43,007 nt of DNA. It comes from SAR86 cluster bacterium. GTDB taxonomy: Bacteria > Pseudomonadota > Gammaproteobacteria > Pseudomonadales > Pseudohongiellaceae. How positions within the stretch are numbered: the stretch's first letter is position 1; each line of letters opens with the position of its first letter. Positions 25,056-33,847 of this stretch are shown here, one piece after another. The position numbers and the translations under genes were made by a program. Location: the NCBI GenBank assembly GCA_002402175.1, contig NVVJ01000004.1:5633-48639 (forward strand), read 5' to 3'. The notes below the pieces were generated by a model. It had not been told where the DNA came from. It did not search any database and saw nothing but the letters and a program-made list of their open reading frames with translations.

Positions 25056-25399
25056 ATTTCTGTATCCCCAATGACGACGTAGTGTAACGCAGGCTCCGAC
25101 GATTAAGAAGATGAAGAAGCGCCGGAACACGGTCGATTTGTCGCTATTTCTGCCGATAAATGTTGCAGAAGAGAATCAGGGTGGAAAAGAGGAGTTTGCT
25201 CTACAATTTGTCACAAATTACAGTGTTCTCATCTTCTATAATGCTCAATTCGATATTTCCCAATATTTTTATTAAATTCGGTAAGTAAAAGCTGAAGATC
25301 AGTGTCCTGCTTTACTGTATGTAGAATTGTAACGGCGATAACTGTATTGCAATCTGAAATAACATTTAACCTAATATTTAAACTATAAGAGCTCAAATC
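25056..25399. other. Divergent intergenic region
   Basis: The 344 bases between the UGSC cluster (minus) and the TonB receptor gene (plus) hold no gene I can support. AATTTG-TCA-CAAATT at 25205-25219 is a perfect short palindrome that could bind a repressor of either transcript. AT-rich bases precede the receptor start. No promoter could be assigned with confidence. Confidence 0.4.
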
Positions 25400-27580
25400 A
25401 TGCGTTTCAATTTACTATCATTTTCAGCCAACATCGCCCGTGTGTCAGTCTTTCTGGCGTTTTCAGGTGTTTCTCTGTCGCTTAGCGCACAGGATAACGT
25501 TGGGGATGACTCTACAGTGGTTTACCCAGCTTCTTATTTTGAAGAATTTTCTCCTATTACTGCCCAAGACATGCTCGACAGAATCCCTGGCGTTGGTTCT
25601 GTAACCGGAGGAGGAGGTAATTTTAGAGGAGGAAGGACAGGTGGCGGCAGTGGAGGACGTGGGCTCGGAAGCGGAAGTGGTGGTAGTCAGATTCTGATTA
25701 ACGGAAAACGTACAGCGGGCAAGAGTAATCAGACAAGTGCTCAAATGGGGCGAATTACCGCAGACCAAGTTGACTACATCGAAATTATTCGAGGCACCTC
25801 GGGCGACTTGGATGTTAGAGGTAGCGGTCAGGTGGTTAATGTTGTCCTACATGAAGAGCTGTCCTCAAACAGTATCAGCTACGAAGTGAATATGGATCGT
25901 TATGCCGATCATGAAACCCAGCCAGGTGGTTCGGTTTCTTTCAGCGGTCAAAGTGGTGCTTTAAACTTTATGCTTAGTGCATCTGCCGAACCTCGTTATG
26001 ACCACAGGGTGAGTACTGAGCGAAGTATTCTTGGTGATTTTTCAAAAAATGACGAGATTCGAGAAGACAGAACGCGAGAACAAACCAGCTATGACCTTAG
26101 CCTAAATCTTGGCTATGAAATTAGCAGTAACAGTAGTGCAAGACTTAACGCTCAATATTCCGAGAATGACAATCCTACTGATTTGCTACGCTATACCACC
26201 GACTTGCAAGTTCAGCCCAGCATCCTGTCACGTCAAAGAGAAGATATTCCTGGGCAGAGGGATAGTTGGGAAATCGGTGGTGACTACGAATACCTGACTG
26301 CAGGTGGCAGCCGCTTCAAGGTGTTGTTCATTAGCAATGAAGGTAACAGTGCATCTATCCGCGAGCGATACGATGTGTTTGCTGATGGAACAGAGGATAA
26401 GAACCTGTTTTTATCAGCGGCAAGCACTACCAAAGAACGCATTATTCGCGGCTCTTTTACTATGGATGTTTTCAATGGACAGGATATTGAATTCGGTGCC
26501 GAGCGAGCACAAACAATTCTGGATTCAAAATTAGCTCTAGGGTTGGTCGATAGTACTGGAACTCCTTCCAGCGCTTTTGGCGGCTTAGTGCCACAGTCGG
26601 TGTCGAATGCCAACTCATCTGTGGAAGAAATTCGATACGAGCCGTTTATTATTCATAACTGGATTATTAATTCCAAAATGTCCCTGGAAAGCACATTGTT
26701 GTACGAATTATCTGAGATTAGCCAGTCTGGGGATGTCAGTAAAAAGCGTGATTTTGATTTTGTGAAACCCAAAGTTGATTTTCGCTACGACCTAACACCT
26801 CAGCTTCAGCTTAGGGGCTCCATCGAAAAAGTTGTAAGGCAGCTAAGTTTTAATGACTTTGTCGCCACTAATGACGAGCAAGATAACGACGCCACTACAC
26901 TTGCGGGTAACGAAAATCTGCGTCAGGAATGGTTCTGGAAATATGATATTAATGCAGAATATCGATTGCCCAATGACATCGGCGTTGTTGATGCTAATAT
27001 TTTCTACCACGCGCACCACGATAAAATAGACCGTATAGATGTGTCTCCTTCTGTAGATGATTTGCAATCGGCCAATGGCAATATTGGTGAAGGTGATATG
27101 TGGGGGCTTAATTTAAGCGGCAGTATTAGAATGCGCATGATCGATATGCCAAATTTACTAATAAATGCCAGGTTGAATGTTCAGGATTCCAAGATACGAG
27201 ATCCTTTTCTTGGAATTGACCGACGCTTTGCAAGGTTTGGACGTGGTCGCCTCAGTATTGGCTTCAGACACGATATTCCCAAGCTGAGTATGAACTACGG
27301 CTTGCAATGGAATAACCGCTTCGATGACAACGAAAAGGTCTATGACATAGAAGACATAGAGTCGTTTGTTGGTGAGCCGAATGTTAATGCCTTTGTAGAA
27401 TTTGTAGATTCACGGGGAATTACTTATCGATTTGATGCCAGAAACGCTACGGCGAACATGCAATGCCGGTACCGCACACGCTATGTGGGTAGAATCTCTG
27501 CTGGCATTCTAGAAGAAATTGAGGACCAGTGTGCAACGTCTGGACGGGTTGTATCTTTAAAGATAAACGGTACTTTCTAG
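25400..27580 (+). CDS. TonB-dependent outer-membrane receptor
   Basis: A 726-residue outer-membrane beta-barrel with a signal peptide (residues 1-30, cut after SLSA). The plug domain has Y-P-A-S-Y-F-E-E-F-S-P-I-T-A-Q-D-M-L-D-R-I-P-G-V and Q-I-L-I-N-G-K-R-T-A-G-K-S-N, then V-D-Y-I-E-I-I-R-G-T-S-G-D-L-D-V-R-G-S-G-Q-V-V-N-V-V-L. A Gly/Arg/Ser-rich stretch (about 66-95) lengthens the loop before the substrate-facing strand. From residue 160 on, alternating strands form the barrel, ending in Phe (I-N-G-T-F). No clear TonB box was picked out. Substrate unknown; no uptake genes adjoin it. A hairpin at 27613 follows the stop. Confidence 0.88.
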   Translation: MRFNLLSFSANIARVSVFLAFSGVSLSLSAQDNVGDDSTVVYPASYFEEFSPITAQDMLDRIPGVGSVTGGGGNFRGGRTGGGSGGRGLGSGSGGSQILINGKRTAGKSNQTSAQMGRITADQVDYIEIIRGTSGDLDVRGSGQVVNVVLHEELSSNSISYEVNMDRYADHETQPGGSVSFSGQSGALNFMLSASAEPRYDHRVSTERSILGDFSKNDEIREDRTREQTSYDLSLNLGYEISSNSSARLNAQYSENDNPTDLLRYTTDLQVQPSILSRQREDIPGQRDSWEIGGDYEYLTAGGSRFKVLFISNEGNSASIRERYDVFADGTEDKNLFLSAASTTKERIIRGSFTMDVFNGQDIEFGAERAQTILDSKLALGLVDSTGTPSSAFGGLVPQSVSNANSSVEEIRYEPFIIHNWIINSKMSLESTLLYELSEISQSGDVSKKRDFDFVKPKVDFRYDLTPQLQLRGSIEKVVRQLSFNDFVATNDEQDNDATTLAGNENLRQEWFWKYDINAEYRLPNDIGVVDANIFYHAHHDKIDRIDVSPSVDDLQSANGNIGEGDMWGLNLSGSIRMRMIDMPNLLINARLNVQDSKIRDPFLGIDRRFARFGRGRLSIGFRHDIPKLSMNYGLQWNNRFDDNEKVYDIEDIESFVGEPNVNAFVEFVDSRGITYRFDARNATANMQCRYRTRYVGRISAGILEEIEDQCATSGRVVSLKINGTF

Positions 27581-27612
27581 AGTAATTTTAGGAAAAGCTA
27601 GCGTTACCTCAC

Positions 27613-27635
27613 TAAACCCGCTTCAAGCGGGTTTA
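27613..27635 (+). terminator. Hairpin after the TonB receptor gene
   Basis: TAAACCCGCTT and AAGCGGGTTTA form an 11-base stem with a tight loop, 33 bases after the receptor stop codon. The T-run behind it is short (TTTATGCTATT), so it is a probable but not strong intrinsic terminator. Confidence 0.6.
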
Positions 27636-27766
27636 TGCTATTGGAATTGGCTTACTAATCTATCCGTTATTGTCCACATTTAGACCCTCAAAATACTTCG
27701 ACAGTTAAATACTAAAGACTTATGATGTCCGCTATATAGAAATAATAAAAAACCAGGTCAATAACC

Positions 27767-28660
27767 TTGGATATAAGCAAAGAATTAGACGGTCAGGTTT
27801 TAACTCGCGCATTTAGCTTTTCCAATGAAAAAGATAGAGCAATGTACGGGCTAAGAGGCATTTTGGCGGGTGTTGTCGCTGATAATCGGCTCAATGAAAA
27901 AGAGCTGCTGTTTCTGGATGCCTGGCTCAAAACTCAACAATATCTCTCTGAGGATAAAGACGTACTAGCTATCCTTGGGCAGGTTGGAGATATTTTAGAG
28001 GACGGCGTAATAAGTCGGGAAGAGCTTGAGCAGATGCAATCTCGCATCGAGCAAATACTTTCGGCAAAGGATTCAGATACATCCGAAAGTGTCGGACATA
28101 TTGAAGAGCTAATAGGCTTTTTAACGGGCATTGCATCCGATGGTGTATTAAACGACCAGGAAATCAATGCAATGTCTGCCTGGCTCGACCGTAATGAGTC
28201 AATCAAGGAAGTTTGGCCGGCTAGTGTAATTGTTAATCGGCTGGCTATTATTCTTGAAGACGGCATTATCACTGATGAAGAACGTGATGATCTACTGGTT
28301 ACGGTTTATCAGGTAACTGAGTCAGACCCGACTGAATCTGGAGTTAGTTTTCAGGCCTCCACTGAAGTATGGGAAGACACTCTGGAATCACTACCCGTTT
28401 CTGGGGCAATGTTTTGCCTTACGGGCGACTTCGTCAGCGGAGACCGTGACTCTGTTGATTTGTTATTGAAATGCCTGGGCGGTACTACCAATTCGAGTAT
28501 CAACAGTAGTGTTGATTATCTGGTTATAGGTACGCTCGCCAGCCGCGACTGGTTGTATACGGCGCACGGGCGAAAAATCGAAAAAGCGCTGCTACTGAAA
28601 AGAGATGGCAGTGACATAAAAATTATCACTGAGCGCACTTTGTTAAAACACACGCACTAA
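27767..28660 (+). CDS. TerB-like tandem repeat protein with C-terminal BRCT domain
   Basis: A 297-residue soluble acidic protein. Residues 20-95 and 110-190 are two similar helical modules, each with a first helix pair (I-L-A-G-V-V-A-D-N-R-L-N-E-K-E / F-L-T-G-I-A-S-D-G-V-L-N-D-Q-E) and a second (I-L-E-D-G-V-I-S-R-E-E / I-L-E-D-G-I-I-T-D-E-E), like TerB or EF-hand-type acidic loops. Residues 215-297 form a BRCT domain of the DNA-ligase type: F-C-L-T-G-D-F...C-L-G-G-T-T...V-D-Y-L-V-I-G...G-R-K-I-E-K-A...I-I-T-E. BRCT suggests binding to DNA ends or phosphoproteins. The start is TTG 27767 with AGG upstream. Role unknown; stands alone. Confidence 0.8.
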   Translation: MDISKELDGQVLTRAFSFSNEKDRAMYGLRGILAGVVADNRLNEKELLFLDAWLKTQQYLSEDKDVLAILGQVGDILEDGVISREELEQMQSRIEQILSAKDSDTSESVGHIEELIGFLTGIASDGVLNDQEINAMSAWLDRNESIKEVWPASVIVNRLAIILEDGIITDEERDDLLVTVYQVTESDPTESGVSFQASTEVWEDTLESLPVSGAMFCLTGDFVSGDRDSVDLLLKCLGGTTNSSINSSVDYLVIGTLASRDWLYTAHGRKIEKALLLKRDGSDIKIITERTLLKHTH

Positions 28661-28688
28661 CCTTGCCTCTGTAAACGCTTCCAATAAT

Positions 28689-29537
28689 CTATCGACCCAT
28701 CAATCCCTTTATAGCTGCAGGGATGTCGGCGGGAAACACGACAAATTTGGTATTTTCAGATTCAGATAAATTCTGCAATGAACTAATGTACTTTTCGCCC
28801 AATAGGTACACGACGGGCATTTCTTTCTCACCAATGGCTTCGGTAACTAAAGTAATCGCGTTTTTACTCGCCTCAGCAAGAATAACCTGCGCCTCAGCTT
28901 CGCGCTTGGAAGCTTCCAGCTGTCCTTCAGCCTTGAGAATTGTCGCTTCTTTATCACCGCCGGCACGAGTTACCGTGGCACGCCTGGCCCTTTCTGCTGC
29001 TGCCTGCTCTTCCATGGCGCTCTGCATAGTATCCGAGGGATTAATATCCTGAATCTCTACGGTTTTAAGCGTAATTCCCCAGTCGGCAATATCATCTGAA
29101 ATCGCCTCTTTCAATTTTGCCTTAATATGATCCCGCGAGGACAGGGCTGCATCAAGGCTCATTTCACCCACGATAGAACGCAGAGAAGTTTGCACCAGAG
29201 TTTGAATGGCAATTATATAATCCTCAACACCGTACACGGCCTTTTCTGGCGAGACGATATTGATGTACGCAACGGCATTGGTAATTATTACGGCGTTGTC
29301 TTTGGTGATAACTTCCTGAGAAGGAATGTCGAGTACAATATCTTTGGTGGTTACCTTAAAGGCAACGACATCGATATACGGAATGATAAAATTTAACCCC
29401 GGCTTTAACGAGGTATGATATTTCCCCAATCGCTGTACAACCCACTTGTATCCCTGAGGAACTTGCCTGACGCCTTGAGCGACGGTGACTAAAATAAATA
29501 CCAAGAATGCCATGGCCAATATAAAACCTGGTTCCAT
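28689..29537 (-). CDS. SPFH/Band 7 membrane protein (paraslipin/QmcA-like)
   Basis: A 282-residue inner-membrane scaffold protein of the stomatin/prohibitin group. Residue 3-22 is the membrane anchor; V-R-Q-V-P-Q-G-Y-K-W-V-V-Q-R-L-G-K-Y-H opens the SPFH domain (to about 180), and an Ala/Glu-rich coiled coil (A-A-E-R-A-R-R-A-T-V-T-R-A-G-G-D-K-E-A) follows, as in QmcA. These proteins form large cages and control membrane proteases or order membrane lipids. The NfeD gene lies 51 bases upstream on the same strand, the standard partner. It is convergent with the BRCT gene. Confidence 0.92.
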   Translation of the reverse strand: MEPGFILAMAFLVFILVTVAQGVRQVPQGYKWVVQRLGKYHTSLKPGLNFIIPYIDVVAFKVTTKDIVLDIPSQEVITKDNAVIITNAVAYINIVSPEKAVYGVEDYIIAIQTLVQTSLRSIVGEMSLDAALSSRDHIKAKLKEAISDDIADWGITLKTVEIQDINPSDTMQSAMEEQAAAERARRATVTRAGGDKEATILKAEGQLEASKREAEAQVILAEASKNAITLVTEAIGEKEMPVVYLLGEKYISSLQNLSESENTKFVVFPADIPAAIKGLMGR

Positions 29538-29588
29538 TGCAATACTCCTTTTATGTTTTGTTAATTCAAGTAATACCGTTTAAAAAGG

Positions 29589-30041
29589 CTAGGCCTTTGT
29601 AACAATTAACGAGTTGCCGGACAAATCAACTACACTAACTCTATCTCCGGTTGACAGGTTATCTTGTGAAATTATAAGCCATTCATCCGAGCCTAGTAGA
29701 GGTGCTGGAAATCTTACTTTGCCAAATTTGTCACCATTAGGTGGCATTAGAACCTGACCAATTTCTCCCAACAAAGCTTCTCTGGACATACCAGCCTTGG
29801 TATTGTCTACGGAAAGAGGTTTCAGGATTTTAAACCAGCCCACAGCGAATGAGACTGATGAAAAAGCCCATATAATAATTTGTGCGGCTTCTGATATTGT
29901 CGGAAATGGAAGTAGCAGCAGGCCGACAACCATGGCGGCGGCGCCAAACCAGAAAATAAAGAACGACCCAAGAAAGATTTCAGTTAGCATCAAGGCGATG
30001 CCAAAAACCATCCAGTGCCAATACAGAAGTTCAAATTCCAC
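29589..30041 (-). CDS. NfeD family protein
   Basis: A 150-residue short NfeD. Two or three membrane segments fill residues 8-75 (W-H-W-M-V-F-G-I-A-L-M-L-T-E-I-F-L-G-S-F-F-I-F-W-F-G-A-A-A-M is the family start), and residues 88-150 form the OB-fold domain with A-L-L-G-E-I-G-Q-V and a G-D-R-V-S-V-V-D-L-S-G. Such proteins partner SPFH proteins in membrane quality control. It lacks the ClpP-class protease domain of long NfeD. First gene of the pair. Confidence 0.92.
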   Translation of the reverse strand: MEFELLYWHWMVFGIALMLTEIFLGSFFIFWFGAAAMVVGLLLLPFPTISEAAQIIIWAFSSVSFAVGWFKILKPLSVDNTKAGMSREALLGEIGQVLMPPNGDKFGKVRFPAPLLGSDEWLIISQDNLSTGDRVSVVDLSGNSLIVTKA

Positions 30042-30224
30042 GATCTGTCTCCTTTACTGTAAAAAGCTATTATTAGTCTGTTTTGCCTGTCTAGTAAATA
30101 GATATGGGGGTAAATTTGTCAATTTCTATCCTTAATATCGTGGGTTTGATGTTTGCCAAATTACCGTGTTTTTCGCAGAAAGTCGTGTCAGAATGGGGTT
30201 TACGCAGTATATAGCCAATCTATT

Positions 30225-31067
30225 ATGCAACAAACTCATGCCCGAAAATCACCACCTTGCGTAAACATAGGCGGTAGTGGCCCGTTGCTGCACTTCTCCC
30301 ATGCCAATGGCTATCCTCCACTGGCTTACAGGGCGCTTCTGGAGCCTTTTACCCGCTCTCATCGGGTGATAGCAAGCGTACACCGGCCCTTGTGGAAGCC
30401 ACCATCTGATCCCTCCAGCTTGAAGTCCTGGCATGTGTTTGGTGAGGATTTGATTCAGTTGGCTGAAGGCCTGGATCAGCCACTTATTAGTGTAGGGCAC
30501 TCGATGGGTTCAGCGGCAATATTAATTGCCGCCGCAAAACGACCCGAGTTGTTTAAATCTATTGTTTTAATTGAGCCGGTGCTTGTTCCGCGCCGCTTTC
30601 TGTTTGCGTTGCGTCTTTTTGGTCGTTTTGCGAAGAACAAAATTCCTCTGGTTAAGAAAACACTTACCAGAGTAGATTGCTGGAGCGATAGACAGGAAGC
30701 ATTTGATCACTTTCGTCCAAAGCATGTGTTTAAGGATATAAGTGATGAGGTAATGTGGGATTACATTCAGCACGGCATTTACCAATCTGAAGATGGAACC
30801 TTTAGACTGGCATACAGTAAAGAATGGGAAGCTCGCTGCTATACAACTGTGCATAGTTTGTGGAATCTACTTCCTTTGATCACAGTTCCGGTATTGGCTA
30901 TTCGAGGTCAGAGCTCCGATACAATTTTTCCTGCCGCCTGGGCTAAATGGCAGTCTATGCTGCCTCACCATGAGTTCATTGAAATAGAAGATGCGGGACA
31001 TCTGGTTCCGTTCGAAAAGCCCGGTCTTCTTGTTGAGGAAATTCAATCCTGGCTAAATCGCAACTGA
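30225..31067 (+). CDS. Alpha/beta hydrolase
   Basis: A 280-residue hydrolase of the alpha/beta fold. H-F-S-H-A-N-G-Y-P-P (oxyanion region) comes first; the nucleophile Ser is in G-H-S-M-G-S-A-A; the acid likely lies in the D-T-I-F-P-A segment near residue 225; the catalytic His is in D-A-G-H-L-V-P-F-E-K-P. Substrate unknown; an ester or a lipid-like compound is usual. ATG 30225 is used because the upstream in-frame TTG at 30153 adds residues with no resemblance to the family; neither has a strong ribosome site. No partner gene adjoins it. Confidence 0.85.
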   Translation: MQQTHARKSPPCVNIGGSGPLLHFSHANGYPPLAYRALLEPFTRSHRVIASVHRPLWKPPSDPSSLKSWHVFGEDLIQLAEGLDQPLISVGHSMGSAAILIAAAKRPELFKSIVLIEPVLVPRRFLFALRLFGRFAKNKIPLVKKTLTRVDCWSDRQEAFDHFRPKHVFKDISDEVMWDYIQHGIYQSEDGTFRLAYSKEWEARCYTTVHSLWNLLPLITVPVLAIRGQSSDTIFPAAWAKWQSMLPHHEFIEIEDAGHLVPFEKPGLLVEEIQSWLNRN

Positions 31068-31125
31068 TGTAAACCTTCTGCACAACTCTGCGTTAATTAC
31101 ATTGAACACTTAATCACGCGCTCCC

Positions 31126-31153
31126 TTGTTAGATTTGTAGGGTGGATTAAAAT
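31126..31153 (+). promoter_or_regulatory. Predicted sigma-70-type promoter
   Basis: TTGTTA (31126-31131) and TAAAAT (31148-31153) are 16 bases apart, 23 bases before the start codon of the small exported protein. The short leader still fits a GAGGA ribosome site. Match by eye only. Confidence 0.4.
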
Positions 31154-31175
31154 GTAAACAATGAGGATTAATGAC

Positions 31176-31580
31176 ATGAAAAAATTATCAGGCTCTATGG
31201 CCATCATGATTGCATTTCTATTACATATTCCAATAAGTAGCGCTCAGGATACTGAAAATACAGTAGTACAGCTCAATCCGGATTCGCAGCAACAAAAAAT
31301 TCAACGACAGGCGCGTATTGAAGAACTACGCCAGCTTACTCAAGAAGACAGGCAGGCTCGGCGCCGAGAAACCCGAAAGCAATTAGAATCTCTGACCGAA
31401 GAACAACGCCAGGCTCTACGTGACAGACGGCGGCAGCGGGAAGGTGTGAGAAGGCAGAATGAGCAAACAGGGCGCCCAGCGAGACAGAACCGACCCCATC
31501 GTGAAAGAGTACGGCGACCCTCGGCAGAATCTCAGGTTGAAACCCAGACAAACGACTCGACCATTGAGATATCTCCATGA
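31176..31580 (+). CDS. Small exported Arg/Gln-rich protein
   Basis: A 134-residue protein with a signal peptide (M-K-K-L-S-G-S-M-A-I-M-I-A-F-L-L-H-I, cut near SSA-Q). The mature part is very rich in Arg, Gln and Glu, with helical repeats such as L-R-Q-L-T-Q-E-D-R-Q-A-R-R-R-E and L-E-S-L-T-E-E-Q-R-Q-A-L-R-D-R-R, which recall LTxxQR motifs of periplasmic Spy/CpxP-like and DUF3106-type proteins, then an Arg/Pro-rich tail that looks disordered. ATG 31176 has GAGG 8 bases upstream; an ATG at 31161 includes that site. A role as periplasmic chaperone or stress sensor is a guess. Confidence 0.65.
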   Translation: MKKLSGSMAIMIAFLLHIPISSAQDTENTVVQLNPDSQQQKIQRQARIEELRQLTQEDRQARRRETRKQLESLTEEQRQALRDRRRQREGVRRQNEQTGRPARQNRPHRERVRRPSAESQVETQTNDSTIEISP

Positions 31581-31622
31581 AATAAAGTGCACACATTGCA
31601 CGGTATTAGATGGGGACTACGA

Positions 31623-31769
31623 GCGCTGGGTTAGGGCCCCCTGTTTTTGTAGCGATTAAAGCGTAGCATCGAGTGACAGAAGAAGACCGTCTTTTGGGCT
31701 CCTGACCGAGTGAGAGAACCCGGGACAGGTGCAAGCTGCGGAGAAAATAGGGGGCCCTGGCCCAGTGCG
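31623..31769. repeat. Palindromic element with 26-base terminal inverted repeats
   Basis: The left arm (31623-31648, GCGCTGGGTTAGGGCCCCCT...) and right arm (31743-31769) are inverted copies with few mismatches, around a 94-base centre with no gene. It differs in sequence from the repeat 55 bases downstream. It could be a second MITE-like element or a long hairpin; only one copy is in the window. Confidence 0.55.
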
Positions 31770-31823
31770 TTCTCTAAGCTATTGGGTAAGCTGGCGGAAA
31801 CCTACAGTTATAACCAGGTAAAA

Positions 31824-31998
31824 AATTGAAGGCTGGCAGGGAAGGACCTGTAGATAATTGATGCGTGTATCGGGGCTTGGGAAGGGGTACTGTTTTTACG
31901 TTCCATTGGGCCATCCCTGGCCCTCCCGCGCTCCATCCCTGGGCGCTAGTCACTACAAAACAGCACCCCTTCCCAATCCCCTGCAGAATTCAGTATTT
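31824..31998. repeat. Dispersed palindromic repeat, copy B
   Basis: Second copy of the element at 21247-21420, same orientation. The inverted arms are at 31872-31897 and 31955-31983; core sequence nearly identical to copy A. It lies in the 617-base gap (31581-32197) before the ECF sigma gene, next to the palindrome at 31623-31769. Apart from these two elements and the hairpin at 32018, that gap shows nothing else I can name. Confidence 0.85.
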
Positions 31999-32017
31999 TT
32001 CCTAACCCTTCATCAAT

Positions 32018-32043
32018 AACAGGGCTATACAGCCCTGTTTTCG
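32018..32043 (+). terminator. Hairpin terminator upstream of the ECF sigma gene
   Basis: AACAGGGCT and AGCCCTGTT form a perfect 9-base stem with a 4-base loop, followed by TTTC. It would stop readthrough from upstream before the sigma operon. T-run is short, so strength is uncertain. Confidence 0.55.
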
Positions 32044-32197
32044 AGTGTGCGCTGTAAATTATGCGTATTTACACCACTATGACCCATTTTATTCCTTAAC
32101 CTCTTGTTAACCCTTTTTAGGGAAGTACACTCTAAGGTATATCTAGATAATTGATTAAACACAAACCAGGAAAACCTGGGAATGCGGAGAGATTTCC

Positions 32198-32758
32198 TTG
32201 TTAAAGGAAACTGAAGAAGAGCTGGTACGGGCGGCGCAATCGGGCAATGTAGCCGCGTTTGAGAGACTAGTGTGCCTGTTGGAATCGAAAATGCTTGCTG
32301 TGGCGGCTGGGTTTGCTCATACCCCAGATGATGCCAATGATATTTATCAGGATGCAATGCTGGCCGCGTATCGGGCGTTACCCAAGTTTAAACTCGAGAG
32401 TAAATTTAGCACCTGGCTTCATAAGATCGTAGTTAACACGGCGTTATCAAACCGTAGAAAACTTAAAAGAACCTGGCAGAAAATGGCGGTTATACAGAAT
32501 CAATATGAACGGGAGGAGAAGTATGTTGAAACCCATTCTCCTGAATCATTAATGCTGGACTCGGAATTGAATACACAAATAAATCTGGCCATGAAAAAAT
32601 TAACAGACACAGAACGCATTGCATTTGTTCTATGTCATCAGCAAGGGTTCAAACTTAAAGAAGCAGCGGAAGTAATGTCCTGTACCGACAACTCGGTAAA
32701 AGTAGTTTTGTTCAGGGCGAGAAATAAATTGAAACAGCAATTAGCGGAATATCACTAG
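32198..32758 (+). CDS. ECF-type RNA polymerase sigma factor
   Basis: A 186-residue extracytoplasmic-function sigma factor. Region 2 is D-D-A-N-D-I-Y-Q-D-A-M-L-A-A-Y-R-A-L-P-K-F-K...F-S-T-W-L-H-K-I-V-V-N-T-A-L-S-N-R-R-K (about residues 47-90); region 4 is L-T-D-T-E-R-I-A-F-V-L-C-H-Q-Q-G-F-K-L-K-E-A-A-E-V-M-S-C-T-D-N-S-V-K-V-V-L-F-R-A-R-N-K-L (about 135-180), a helix-turn-helix that reads the -35 box. Start is TTG 32198 with GGAGAG upstream. The next gene, 14 bases on, looks like its anti-sigma factor, so the pair is a likely two-gene switch with the DUF4097-like gene as a candidate target. Confidence 0.92.
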   Translation: MLKETEEELVRAAQSGNVAAFERLVCLLESKMLAVAAGFAHTPDDANDIYQDAMLAAYRALPKFKLESKFSTWLHKIVVNTALSNRRKLKRTWQKMAVIQNQYEREEKYVETHSPESLMLDSELNTQINLAMKKLTDTERIAFVLCHQQGFKLKEAAEVMSCTDNSVKVVLFRARNKLKQQLAEYH

Positions 32759-32772
32759 TCAGGATACAGGTA

Positions 32773-33744
32773 ATGAACATTCCAGAAAATAAAGAACAAT
32801 TACAGCATTTGCTAATTCGTTATCTTTACGAAGATTTAACAGCTGATGAGGTAGTTGTATTTGAGCAAGAGCTCGAAACCAATTCAGTTTTGGCTCAGTT
32901 GTTAGAGGAAGAACTGCGTTTAGACAGTGCCATCCCTCAAGGTATTCAGCCACAAATTAGCGAAGAGCGTTTACAGGGGAATCGTTGGTTGCTGCGTCAG
33001 AACCTGCAAAGGCAGGACCGTACCAGCTTTTCAGTGCGTCAGTGGCTAGCAAATTTGGCGGAGAAACCTTTTGCTGTAGGATTTCAGGCGGCAGCAATGG
33101 CTATGACCTTTGTATTAGGTATTTATGTAGCTTCTCCTTCTGCAACCCAAGACATAATCCCTGTGGTTGATCAGATGGTTTCCAGTGCCGAAACTGCTGA
33201 TCTTTCTCCTTTGGCTCTAATCAACGACGAAGACTATGAAATTTATCAGTTTAAGGTGAATGACTATGACGCTGATACAGGCGACATTAGTTTGTCTTTT
33301 TCTCTGGCATCACAAACTAATATTACCGGCAACGTTGCTGATCAGGATATTCATAGTTTGATGGCAGTTGCTCTGCAGAATGATATAGATAGCGCGTCAA
33401 GGCTGGATACTATCAATGCTTTGCAAACGGTTGCTTCGGGCAATCAAGTATATCAGGCACTTATCTATGTACTTACCAATGATCAGAATCCTGGAGTGAG
33501 ATATCAGGCAGTGCAATCACTGGTTGCATTGGCTCACGAAGAGCAGGTACGTGATGCATTACGCTTTGCTCTTAGTCAGGATGTAAATCCAGGTGTCAGG
33601 CTGGAAGCGTTTCAAGCTTTGGCCGCGTATCCCGACCAGCAAACACTGGATGTATTTAGAGTGCGGATGGACAGGGACAGCAACGAATATATACGGGCTC
33701 AGGCAAGGACAATTGTTGAAGAGTCTGAGGGCGATGTAATTTAG
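32773..33744 (+). CDS. Anti-sigma-like membrane protein with HEAT-type repeats
   Basis: A 323-residue protein. Residues 1-40 (L-L-I-R-Y-L-Y-E-D-L-T-A-D-E-V-V-V-F-E-Q-E-L) look like the helical sigma-binding start of anti-sigma factors, without the zinc-finger HxxxCxxC. A single membrane segment lies near 110-122 (A-M-A-M-T-F-V-L-G-I-Y-V-A). After it, residues 190-315 carry HEAT-like helical repeats: V-R-Y-Q-A-V-Q-S-L-V-A-L-A and V-R-L-E-A-F-Q-A-L-A-A-Y. The outer domain may sense an envelope signal. It starts 14 bases after the sigma gene. Name rests on order and topology. Confidence 0.8.
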   Translation: MNIPENKEQLQHLLIRYLYEDLTADEVVVFEQELETNSVLAQLLEEELRLDSAIPQGIQPQISEERLQGNRWLLRQNLQRQDRTSFSVRQWLANLAEKPFAVGFQAAAMAMTFVLGIYVASPSATQDIIPVVDQMVSSAETADLSPLALINDEDYEIYQFKVNDYDADTGDISLSFSLASQTNITGNVADQDIHSLMAVALQNDIDSASRLDTINALQTVASGNQVYQALIYVLTNDQNPGVRYQAVQSLVALAHEEQVRDALRFALSQDVNPGVRLEAFQALAAYPDQQTLDVFRVRMDRDSNEYIRAQARTIVEESEGDVI

Positions 33745-33745
33745 A

Positions 33746-33773
33746 GAATGCAGTTTAAAGAATGCAGTTTAAA
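33746..33773. repeat. Two-copy 14-base tandem repeat
   Basis: GAATGCAGTTTAAA occurs twice in a row just after the anti-sigma-like gene stop. Too short to name; it could reflect replication slippage. Confidence 0.7.
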
Positions 33774-33847
33774 GAGTGTACGTTAGAAATAATCAATACA
33801 GTAAACTATAAGAATCCAGCCCTGCCATTTAGGGCTTCGCAGAAGAG

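Noticed and set aside
31459..31659. Short open frame on the plus strand overlapping the Arg-rich exported protein
   Set aside because: Out of frame inside another gene and running into a palindromic element; composition looks like a shadow.
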